Assembly (NCBI GenBank): GCA_030524765.1
Contig: JAUNGA010000022.1
Coordinates: 1-33,285, forward strand
Length of the DNA: 33,285 nt
Origin: Bacteroidales bacterium
GTDB taxonomy: Bacteria; Bacteroidota; Bacteroidia; Bacteroidales; Muribaculaceae
Reading direction: 5' to 3'
Part shown: positions 19,346-27,368 of the stretch, piece after piece
Layout: every line of letters begins with the position of its first letter
Position numbering within the stretch: position 1 is the first letter of the stretch
Translations under genes and position numbers: made by a program
The notes under the pieces: model-generated
Told to the model about the DNA's origin: nothing
Databases searched by the model: none
The model's input: the letters and a program-made list of their open reading frames with translations, nothing else

Positions 19346-19992
19346 AACAGCACAAAACATACTTTTTGTCGGGTATCGACACAGATGCCGGCAAGACATA
19401 CGCAACCGCATATATGGTGCGCCGTTTTATGGATGAAGGTCTCACGGCCATCACTCAGAAATTCGTGCAGACCGGTTGCCGCGACTCTTCAGAAGATATC
19501 GAGGCCCATCGCCGGCTTACCGGCACGGGCATGTTGCCCGAAGACCTCGACGGCACCACGGCGCCGGTGATATTTACTTATCCGGCATCGGCTCAGCTTG
19601 CCGCCCGGCTTGACGGACGCGAGATCGACATCGAGGCGATCGACCGCTCGCGCGAATTGCTCGAGTCGCGCTACGACCGACTTGTCATTGAGGGTGCCGG
19701 GGGCCTGATGGTGCCGCTGACCGACGATTTTCTTACAATTGATTATATATCAAGCCGCAAACTGCCGCTGATACTTGTCACCAACGGTGTGCTGGGCTCG
19801 ATCAACCACACTCTGCTCTCGCTCGAAGCTGTGCAATCACGTGGTATCGAGCTGTCCTACGTCATTTACAACAAGCATTTCGACAATGACAAAATCATCG
19901 CCGCCGATACCATAGGTTTTATCAGGCGGTATCTGTCACGACATTTTCCACATACCGGGCTGCTTGAGCTCGACACTCTCCATACTCCCTGA
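19342..19992 (+). CDS. bioD: Dethiobiotin synthetase
   Basis: ATP-dependent carboxylase that closes the ureido ring on DAPA to make dethiobiotin. The 216-residue P-loop protein has FLSGIDTDAGKTYATAYMV at the N-terminus (phosphate loop), KFVQTGC (substrate Lys), and VIEGAGGLMVPLTDDF, all typical of BioD. Length is normal. The start overlaps the preceding stop by 4 nt. Only 3 nt separate its stop from the start of the next, unrelated large gene, and no promoter is visible between them. BioB, the final enzyme, is not encoded in the window. Confidence 0.96.
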   Translation: MKQHKTYFLSGIDTDAGKTYATAYMVRRFMDEGLTAITQKFVQTGCRDSSEDIEAHRRLTGTGMLPEDLDGTTAPVIFTYPASAQLAARLDGREIDIEAIDRSRELLESRYDRLVIEGAGGLMVPLTDDFLTIDYISSRKLPLILVTNGVLGSINHTLLSLEAVQSRGIELSYVIYNKHFDNDKIIAADTIGFIRRYLSRHFPHTGLLELDTLHTP

Positions 19993-19995
19993 CAA

Positions 19996-22900
19996 ATGCA
20001 TAGAAACCTGATCGAAAACCGTGAAATACGTATTTTTATCTCATCGACATTCAGCGATATGCAGGCCGAACGCGACCGGTTGGTCAATGCGGTCTTTCCG
20101 TCGCTGCGTCGCATGGCTGCCGAACGCGATGTAGCGCTGACAGTCGTCGACCTTAGATGGGGCATTACAGCCGAGGAATCAGAAAACGGACGGGTGATTC
20201 CGGTGTGTCTCGGTGAGATTGACCGCTCGCGGCCGTTCTTTATCGGATTGATAGGTGACCGCTATGGGTGGGTGCCCGATGCCGCCGATGTACCAGATGA
20301 CTGCCGTGATACCGTAGCCGACGATATCCTCTTGCGGCGCAGTATAACCGAGATGGAATTCCGCTACGGTGTGTTTCGCTCGCTCGATCCGGTAAATGCC
20401 GCTTTCTATATAAAGGCAGACAACAAAACTGTACAGGCTGATCCGCGCATAGCCGAGTTTAAAAAGGCAGTGCTGGCTCTGCCCGATTATCCCAAGAACG
20501 TTTATGACAGTCTCGACGATCTGGCCGAGGCGGTGACACGTGATTTCATCGATATGCTTGACCGACTGTTTCCGGTCGACAACATTCCCGACAAAGCCGA
20601 GTTGCGACGCATGGCCCAGCGATCATATATGCGGGAAAAAACGGCGTTTTATGTGCCGATTGAGTCATACGATTGCATTTTTGATGATTTTATGCGCTCT
20701 GACAGCAGTTTTATGGCTGTGACGTCAGCGCCCGGTATGGGCAAGAGTGCTCTGTTGTCGCATCTTGCTCTCAGACAGATGACCGGGGGTGATTATCATG
20801 TCGAGACATACTTCGCTACCGGCGAACTGTCGGCTGATCAGATCCTTGACGATATCCGTGGCATACGTACGGGGCGCCGTATTGTGGTGTTTGTCGACAC
20901 ACTTGATGCTTATGGCCTTGATTTTGCCATATCGTTGCTCGGGATGTCATCATCAGATATGAAAATTGTAGCAGCGGCCACAGCCGGCGGCAATGTCGCA
21001 TCGGCTTTGAGAGCCCGTAACCTGCCCGAACTGGACCTTCGTCCACTGTTGCTTGACGAGCGCATAAAACTTGCAACCGGCTATCTGTCGCGCTGGAGCA
21101 AACGGCTCGATACCGTACAGACCGGGTTGCTTACCGGCGAATCTCCTGTGTTGTCAAATCCGGCCATGCTCGTCACATTGCTGTCTGATATACGCACGAG
21201 CGGTAATTTCGAGCAGCTGTCTGAACGCATATCACGATTGGCCTCGACACAATCCACAACAGATTTCTATTCTGAGATCTTAGCGAATATGGACGAGCGG
21301 CTGGTCGTGCCCAAACGTCAGAACGCCGTGTCGCAGACGGTTCTGGCATTGGCAGTGTCGAGCCGTCCGGTTGCCGAAGACGATCTGATTGCCATCACCG
21401 CGATTCCCCGCCTGTATATGTCACAGATATTGGCTTTGCTCGACTCGATGGTGACATATGCACACAACGGATTGTCGCTGTCGCTCGATATGGTGCGTGA
21501 TGCAGTGATCGATATGGCCGGCGAGTCCGGAGTCAAGGTCATGTGCCGGCGGCATTATATGCGCTGGTATCGCAGCAATCTGCCCGATGCCCGGCTGCGA
21601 CTGGCCGAGTGTGCGTATAAAGCCCATGGCGATAGTGCTCTGTTCAGGGCGATCGGCAATCTCGATTTCTTAGACCTCATCATTGACGCGCCGGGCGGTA
21701 AGAGAGACTTTATCAGATACTGGAACCGCCTGTGGGCCCAAAATCGATCGGCCTGCTCGATGGCCGTATATGTCGACGCCGCGTGTGTCGAGCTTTGTGC
21801 CGGGATCACACCGTCGCGTCGCCGTCGGTTGGGCGAGATGCTGGCCCGCACGGCATTGTGGCTCACCGAGATGGGCGATGCCCGACAGACAAGCATCGTG
21901 GCCGGATTTTTGCCCGAACTTGTCGGGGATGACGACGAGACGGCTTCGCAGATCATGTCGATAGTCGCCGTGCGCGAGCAGAATTTCGGCGATGCATTCT
22001 CTATGATGGCCAGATCGCTTTCACAAGCGATTGCCAGATATGGCCGAAAGGTCGACCTATATGATCATATTCTCGCCCAGATTGCTGATACATATCACAC
22101 GGCCGGTGAGAAAACAGGCGACCGTACAATGTTTGAGAAGGCCGTGATGATATATGAGGACGTGCTTGACGCCCGCATCGCCCGACTCGGCGAGAATGAC
22201 CGCGACGTGGCTCTCGTGCTTGACAATCTGAGCGGCCTGATGTCGCAGCTGGGCGACAAAGCGCTTGCCGACCGATATGGCGAGCGTGCCCTCAAGGCAT
22301 ATACGGCATCGTCGGGAAATGAGGATGACGATACCGCCCGGACATTGTCTAACATGGCTGTGCGGCAGTATAACGATGACGACCGGCAGATTGCGGGCAA
22401 GACCGCTGCCGAGGCTGTGAAGATATATCGACGTCTATATGGCGACATGGCATTCCCGGCAATCGGTCAGGCTACTGAAATAGTCGCCGCCGCCGCTGCC
22501 GAACGCGGACAATATCAAGAGGCCGCCGGCATGCTGGCGTTTGCCGAGGAATGTGCACGTGCAGGTTTTGCCGACGACTATGAGCCGTGGAAGACGCTGA
22601 TGCGTCTGCAGCAGCATTATATCGAGGCGATGTCGTGGGCTGATGTCGAGCGCCTTGCCGACGAGATCGAGGGGATGTCTAATGAAGCCGGGGCAATGCA
22701 TGGCCGCCTGATAGCCATGCAGGACGCCGTCAGAGCCAACGCGCTCGCGATGCAGGGACGCGACGAGGAGGCCTTGCTCAGATATGATGATGCGATAGGT
22801 GAGGCCAACGGTTACGGAGCACCGGATCTGTATCTGAGATACATACTCGAGAAGGCTAAATTTGAGTTCGGTATCGGGCATCTTGACGATTGTGACGGGA

Positions 22901-24675
22901 CCTTGTCACGAGCCGTGAGGATATTGGAAGAACGCGACGAAACCGAGTCATCAGAGATGGCTTATTGTCTTTATAACCGATCATTGGTGCGCTATACTCT
23001 CGCCCGTCATGACGACGCTATGTCAGATATAAAGGCTGCGATAGATTTGCGTGCCCGTCTGTTTGGCGACGACGATGCCATGCTCAACGACGAATATCGG
23101 CCTAAACTCGACCAGATGCGACAGTCAATCAATTCCGCTGACGCCAAATCCGGCTCCATTGCCGACAGATATGCCCCGATATTTGACAGCCGCGAGTCTG
23201 ACTCAGGCCTGAGAACTCTTTTCCGCGATGCTCTTGATGCATTTGATGCAGGTCATATCGAACGTGCCCGTCTGAAACTCGACCGCATGCGTCCGCGTAT
23301 CAGCGAAAGTCAGGGGCTTACGGCGGCTATGGTCAATTGGCTCGATGCCTATTGTATAGAACTTGGCAAGGCCGACGACGACAAGGCCGAGGAGCTTTAT
23401 CGCTCGGCGATACAGATTGCCGAGACTGCCGGCGATGTATCGCTGGCAGCACGCATAGGCCATGATTTATGTGAATTCTTCTGGAATCGCCGGAACTATG
23501 GCAAGGCCTGGCGGGCATATATCGGCCAGTTTATCAACAAACATTATTCCGACGATCATTCATTCCGCGATGAGTATATCACACTCTTCAACTGTGCTGA
23601 TGCGGCATCACGTGCCGGCGAGTCGTTGAGACTCGCGCTGCCGCTATCCATAATTGTGATGCATATGGCCGGCCTCGAACAAAACGAGGAGTATATATCG
23701 CGTGCAGAGAGTTTGGCTGTCAGGATCCTGCAGCAACTCGACATCGATGTCGGGTCATTCATACCCGATATAGGCAAGGCCTATACAGAGGCTGTCGATA
23801 TTCTTGCCGACAAAGTCAGCCGCGACTATATGGCGGCCGAGGCATTGGCCGAGACGGCTATAAATCCGATTCTATGCAGCGAATCAGCGTTGTCTGGCGA
23901 TATGTACCTGTTGGGGATAGTAGCACGTAAACTATATGACATATTGTGCCTGGCCGGCAGATGGAACCGCCTTATAGACATGACGTCGGTTGTGGCCGGC
24001 CGTCTTGAGCGTTTTGACTGCGATGCCGACGCTCGCGATTGGTTTGTCGAGCAGGCGAGAGCCTATCGCATGGTCGGATGGCTTACGGCCGGCAGCATAC
24101 GGGGCGGCCTCGAGATGGCAGGCGACAACCGCGAGATCGACTCGAATGTATTTGTGCAGACATGCATGTTATGGAACGCCTATCTCATGTTCGGGTATGA
24201 CGATGATTACGTGCGTCAGCTGTTCGAATCGGTCAGTGCCCGTGCCGGCGAGCTGACCTCACACGGGCCTGCTCCTGTTTTCATGCTTGCGGCCGTGGCC
24301 GATTGCTATGACAGCGAACTGGCCGACCGGATCATGGGCGGCATGCCATACGGCGATGATGAAGCGCGGTACTATGATGCCCTCTACAATGCACTCACGG
24401 CCGGACGCAGACCCGGGGGAGATTGTGGCGAGAATATAATTGCCGCTATGGATCTGCTCGACACGATGTCGTGTGACCCGGAAGGTGAGCTGTCATTTAT
24501 CATACCATTGCTCGCCGTGTTGCGCAAAACCCGGCTTGACCGTGAATTCGATGCCATACTCGCGCGGATGCCACGAATTGTCGACGGTATCCGCAACGAC
24601 GAGCTGCGCGAACGCATGCTTGTTGACGGCATGGCTGATATTGTCAAATTCCTAAAAAACGAACCTCTGATATGA
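19996..24675 (+). CDS. DUF4062 - P-loop NTPase (STAND/NACHT-like) - TPR protein
   Basis: A 1559-residue multidomain protein with no signal peptide. Residues about 9-170 are DUF4062: RIFISSTFSDMQAERD, DLRWGIT (52-58), CLGEIDRSRPFFIGLIGDRYG and ITEMEF (117-122). Residues about 225-420 form a P-loop NTPase with Walker A SAPGMGKSALL (K250; Ser in place of the usual first Gly) and Walker B VVFVDTLDA (D301, D304). Residues about 430-530 look like the winged-helix region of STAND proteins. Residues about 695-1050 hold kinesin-light-chain-like TPRs (LGENDRDVALVLDNL), and more helical, TPR-like repeats run to the end. The architecture matches nephrocystin-3/TEP1 and NLR-like bacterial sensors. It starts 3 nt after bioD and overlaps the next gene by 4 nt. 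Domain calls are good; a role in defence, signalling or biotin status is inference. Confidence 0.88.
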   Translation: MHRNLIENREIRIFISSTFSDMQAERDRLVNAVFPSLRRMAAERDVALTVVDLRWGITAEESENGRVIPVCLGEIDRSRPFFIGLIGDRYGWVPDAADVPDDCRDTVADDILLRRSITEMEFRYGVFRSLDPVNAAFYIKADNKTVQADPRIAEFKKAVLALPDYPKNVYDSLDDLAEAVTRDFIDMLDRLFPVDNIPDKAELRRMAQRSYMREKTAFYVPIESYDCIFDDFMRSDSSFMAVTSAPGMGKSALLSHLALRQMTGGDYHVETYFATGELSADQILDDIRGIRTGRRIVVFVDTLDAYGLDFAISLLGMSSSDMKIVAAATAGGNVASALRARNLPELDLRPLLLDERIKLATGYLSRWSKRLDTVQTGLLTGESPVLSNPAMLVTLLSDIRTSGNFEQLSERISRLASTQSTTDFYSEILANMDERLVVPKRQNAVSQTVLALAVSSRPVAEDDLIAITAIPRLYMSQILALLDSMVTYAHNGLSLSLDMVRDAVIDMAGESGVKVMCRRHYMRWYRSNLPDARLRLAECAYKAHGDSALFRAIGNLDFLDLIIDAPGGKRDFIRYWNRLWAQNRSACSMAVYVDAACVELCAGITPSRRRRLGEMLARTALWLTEMGDARQTSIVAGFLPELVGDDDETASQIMSIVAVREQNFGDAFSMMARSLSQAIARYGRKVDLYDHILAQIADTYHTAGEKTGDRTMFEKAVMIYEDVLDARIARLGENDRDVALVLDNLSGLMSQLGDKALADRYGERALKAYTASSGNEDDDTARTLSNMAVRQYNDDDRQIAGKTAAEAVKIYRRLYGDMAFPAIGQATEIVAAAAAERGQYQEAAGMLAFAEECARAGFADDYEPWKTLMRLQQHYIEAMSWADVERLADEIEGMSNEAGAMHGRLIAMQDAVRANALAMQGRDEEALLRYDDAIGEANGYGAPDLYLRYILEKAKFEFGIGHLDDCDGTLSRAVRILEERDETESSEMAYCLYNRSLVRYTLARHDDAMSDIKAAIDLRARLFGDDDAMLNDEYRPKLDQMRQSINSADAKSGSIADRYAPIFDSRESDSGLRTLFRDALDAFDAGHIERARLKLDRMRPRISESQGLTAAMVNWLDAYCIELGKADDDKAEELYRSAIQIAETAGDVSLAARIGHDLCEFFWNRRNYGKAWRAYIGQFINKHYSDDHSFRDEYITLFNCADAASRAGESLRLALPLSIIVMHMAGLEQNEEYISRAESLAVRILQQLDIDVGSFIPDIGKAYTEAVDILADKVSRDYMAAEALAETAINPILCSESALSGDMYLLGIVARKLYDILCLAGRWNRLIDMTSVVAGRLERFDCDADARDWFVEQARAYRMVGWLTAGSIRGGLEMAGDNREIDSNVFVQTCMLWNAYLMFGYDDDYVRQLFESVSARAGELTSHGPAPVFMLAAVADCYDSELADRIMGGMPYGDDEARYYDALYNALTAGRRPGGDCGENIIAAMDLLDTMSCDPEGELSFIIPLLAVLRKTRLDREFDAILARMPRIVDGIRNDELRERMLVDGMADIVKFLKNEPLI

Positions 24676-25277
24676 CACTTGACGAAATACTCGAAATGAC
24701 CGAGGCCGATGCCGCCGGTTTTAAGTCAGAAGACACAGGCCACGATGATAGATTCATCGAGACGTTTGACCGTAAGATACGTCGTCGCGTGATACCGGAG
24801 TATGTCGCGAAAATCGAGGCGGCCGAGGATGTGCGCGATGACGGCTCATCGCCCTGGTGCGAGAAACTGTTGTATGTGCTCCTGCGTCATTATGCGACAG
24901 GCGACCGTAGCGACCGTCGTCTGGTGGCCGATGCGTTGTATGATGTTTATACCAAGAGCAATCACACGCTGATATCTACATGCAGACATTATCTTGACAG
25001 ACAGTTTACGAAAGCATGCCAAGAGGGTATGGAATTGCTGTATAAACCCGAATTTGCCGGTGCGGGTTTAATGGTTATGTGCATGTTTATGCTCTTCAGC
25101 GAGGGGTATGTGAGATCTGACGCCAATGCGGCCGTAGATCCCGCAAATGAGCGGGCTGTCTTCTATGCCGGATGGGCGTCTAAACGCGATTCCTGCAGGA
25201 GTGCGCAATATGCCGAAGACATGCCGAAACTCTGGTCGGTTGTCACGGCGATGAACCGTTTTGGCCTGTCAGATTAG
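24672..25277 (+). CDS. Hypothetical protein, partner of the DUF4062-NTPase-TPR gene
   Basis: A 201-residue soluble-looking, mostly helical protein that I do not recognise. It is acidic at the N-terminus (MTLDEILEMTEADAAGF), then basic (FDRKIRRRVIPEY), with Cys at 63, 104, 116, 137 and 175 and a hydrophobic helix at about 130-143 (AGLMVMCMFMLF) that seems too short and isolated for a confident membrane anchor. No catalytic motif is obvious. Its ATG overlaps the stop of the large NTPase gene by 4 nt, so the two are translationally coupled and probably act together. Its stop overlaps the stop of the opposing epimerase gene by 9 nt. Confidence 0.8.
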   Translation: MTLDEILEMTEADAAGFKSEDTGHDDRFIETFDRKIRRRVIPEYVAKIEAAEDVRDDGSSPWCEKLLYVLLRHYATGDRSDRRLVADALYDVYTKSNHTLISTCRHYLDRQFTKACQEGMELLYKPEFAGAGLMVMCMFMLFSEGYVRSDANAAVDPANERAVFYAGWASKRDSCRSAQYAEDMPKLWSVVTAMNRFGLSD

Positions 25278-26402
25278 CTCTATGCCGATGCCCGGACGGT
25301 CGGGTATCGTGACCTTGCCGTCAATAATCTTTATTCCGTCAAAGATATCGTTGGCAATTAGCAGATTGCCGTCGAGATCCGCCCAATCGACCATAGGCGA
25401 GAGCTGCGCGGCGGCAGTGACGGCACACGATGTCTCGGTCATGCATCCGAGCATGACTTTCATGCCCATGGCGCGTGCGAGTATCGCCATCTGATGTGCC
25501 TCGTGCATACCTGTGCTCTTCATCAGCTTGATGTTGATGCCGTCATATGCTTCGGCGGCACGTGCCACATCGGGCAGCCGCTGCAGAAATTCGTCGGCGA
25601 TCAGAGGCAGTGGCGAGCGTTCGCGCACCCAGGCGGTCTCGGCAATCATTTCTTTGGGCATTGGCTGCTCTACGAAGAGACAGTTGCGTTCGGCCAGCCA
25701 GTTGCACATGTCAAGGGCTTGTTGCTTGTCGGTCCAGCCCTGGTTTGCGTCAACGCAGATAGCCACGTCGCTGTATTTGCGCAGCGCCTCTACGGTCTCT
25801 TTGTCATGACCGACGCCCATCTTGACTTTCACGACTTTAAACGGTGCGGTCTCCTCGATTTTGGTGCGCATCTCTGTCGGGTCGGCGTCATAGCTGATGG
25901 TGTATGAGGTGTTGGGTGTACGGTCGGGATTGAGACCCCATATCTTGTACCACGGCTGCCCCATGATTTTGCCTGTAAGATCGTGCAAAGCAATGTCTAC
26001 CGATGCTTTGGCGGCACGGTTGTCGGGAGCTACCGATTCCATGTATGCGTGTATATCCTCGATGCGGAACGGATCGGTGAATTGTGCCATGTCGAGTCTG
26101 CCGAGGAAGTCGCATACCGACTGGACATTTTCTCCGAGATAAGGCGGCATGGACGCTTCTCCGTAGCCTACGATACCGTCATACTCGATGCGTACCTGCA
26201 CTCCGGGCGTAGTCGTGCGCTGGCTACGGGCGAGATTGAACGAGTGACGCAATTTGAGCTCATACGGCTCGAATGTGAGATTGAGACGTCCGTTGCGGGT
26301 TGCCTGTCGGGTGGGACTGTCGGCGGCCGATATCGATATGGCCGGTGCTGCGGCGAATGCCAGGCCGAGGGCCGATGTTCTCAGGAAATTTCTGCGGTTC
26401 AT
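25269..26402 (-). CDS. Dipeptide epimerase (L-Ala-D/L-Glu epimerase type), exported
   Basis: Enolase-superfamily enzyme that inverts the second residue of dipeptides, typically L-Ala-D-Glu from murein. The 377-residue protein begins MNRRNFLRTSALGLAFAAAPA, a Tat-like signal, so it is probably exported; classical YcjG/YkfB enzymes are cytosolic. Catalytic features are the K-x-K pair in VVKVKMGVG, metal ligands in CVDANQGW, FVEQPM and IADEF, and GCMTETS. The DWADLDGNLLI segment carries the D-x-D that contacts the dipeptide amino group in this family. Last gene of the operon, 12 nt after the NlpC/P60 gene. Substrate specificity is inferred from context. Confidence 0.93.
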   Translation of the reverse strand: MNRRNFLRTSALGLAFAAAPAISISAADSPTRQATRNGRLNLTFEPYELKLRHSFNLARSQRTTTPGVQVRIEYDGIVGYGEASMPPYLGENVQSVCDFLGRLDMAQFTDPFRIEDIHAYMESVAPDNRAAKASVDIALHDLTGKIMGQPWYKIWGLNPDRTPNTSYTISYDADPTEMRTKIEETAPFKVVKVKMGVGHDKETVEALRKYSDVAICVDANQGWTDKQQALDMCNWLAERNCLFVEQPMPKEMIAETAWVRERSPLPLIADEFLQRLPDVARAAEAYDGINIKLMKSTGMHEAHQMAILARAMGMKVMLGCMTETSCAVTAAAQLSPMVDWADLDGNLLIANDIFDGIKIIDGKVTIPDRPGIGIELI

Positions 26403-26414
26403 GGTGTAAGTGAT

Positions 26415-27368
26415 TTAAAGATTGAAATACCAGGGGTGATTTATTACGCGTGTTATGCCTTCGGTGCCCTCATGGCCGTTTATACGCACCGAGTGCAGAG
26501 GCGAGTATAGATAGTCGGGCGACTCGGGGTCGACGCTGTTGCGCTTGACGCGGCCCGATGAGTGTACATAACGGCCGTTGTGGTCGTAAATGGCCACGTG
26601 GGTCACTTTGCCGGTCGATGCGTTGCCGAAGAACATCAGGTCGCCGGGCTGATAGTCGCGCCATGCCTCAGCCTCGAGACGCAGCCCGGTACGGGCTTGT
26701 TGCGAGGCGTCGCGCAGCAGTATGATGCCGTTGTTCAGATAGCTGACTTTGACCAGCCCCGAGCAGTCGATCGCTTTGACTGATGTGCCGCCCCACAGAT
26801 AAGGGGTGCCCTCCATAGAGTATGCCGTGCTGAGAATCTTTTCGGCGTCAAAAGGTTGGTCGGCCCAGTCGGCGATCGGAGTGAGCGAACTGCTGTCGGC
26901 CCATCCGCGGCGTCCGTCGGGCAGGGTGATCTCGATGCGTCCGTCTGAGACAGTGGCGGGGTCGGCACATACAATCGCGCCGAGCACCAGGTCGGTCACT
27001 ACGTCGCGCGGTCCCGATGCCTTAGGGGTGGTGTAGGCACGTGTCTGCCACAGGTCGGTCACCACATAGCGGTTGTCGTTGTCGCGCCAGCGGTGCATCT
27101 CGTCAGCGGTCTTGACTGCCACCGAACTTACCGGTATCCAGGCTTCGTAGCCCTCGGGGGTGCGGGCGTTGTACCATTCGCCATTCTGATCGATTATCTC
27201 GATGGGAGTGCCCATCACTGCCTGAGTCGACATCTCGGCTGCGTGTCGGCCCTCGGTGCGCATGGATGCGGCCGGGATGCTTATGAGTCCATAGGCCGGG
27301 GTCTCGGCCGCCGCCGGCATGGCAGTGGCCATGGCCGACAGTATGATAGCTGTAGCGAATTTTTTCAT
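26415..27368 (-). CDS. SH3b-NlpC/P60 murein peptide endopeptidase (YkfC-like)
   Basis: Predicted exported cysteine peptidase cleaving the gamma-D-Glu to diamino-acid bond of murein peptides. The 317-residue product has a signal peptide (MKKFATAIILSAMATAMPAAAE), two SH3b-like regions (about 25-90 with EWYNARTPEGYEAWIPVSSV, and about 95-170 with LPDGRRGWADSSSL) and an NlpC/P60 domain from about 180. Catalytic residues are C202 in AIDCSGLVKVSYL and the two His in VTHVAIYD and YVHSSG. The ATG at 27368 was chosen because it gives the signal peptide and a 4-nt overlap with the preceding stop. Its product, L-Ala-D-Glu, is the expected substrate of the next gene. Confidence 0.92.
   Translation of the reverse strand: MKKFATAIILSAMATAMPAAAETPAYGLISIPAASMRTEGRHAAEMSTQAVMGTPIEIIDQNGEWYNARTPEGYEAWIPVSSVAVKTADEMHRWRDNDNRYVVTDLWQTRAYTTPKASGPRDVVTDLVLGAIVCADPATVSDGRIEITLPDGRRGWADSSSLTPIADWADQPFDAEKILSTAYSMEGTPYLWGGTSVKAIDCSGLVKVSYLNNGIILLRDASQQARTGLRLEAEAWRDYQPGDLMFFGNASTGKVTHVAIYDHNGRYVHSSGRVKRNSVDPESPDYLYSPLHSVRINGHEGTEGITRVINHPWYFNL

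Noticed and set aside
19900..19995. A separate promoter for the DUF4062 gene inside bioD
   Set aside because: The best match, TAGGTTTT at 19913-19920, misses the last consensus base and has no -33 box 19-21 nt upstream.
19996..24675. Recent horizontal acquisition of the large NTPase gene
   Set aside because: By eye its base composition and codon choice look like those of the flanking bio genes, and no IS, tRNA or direct repeat borders it; a quantitative comparison was not possible here.
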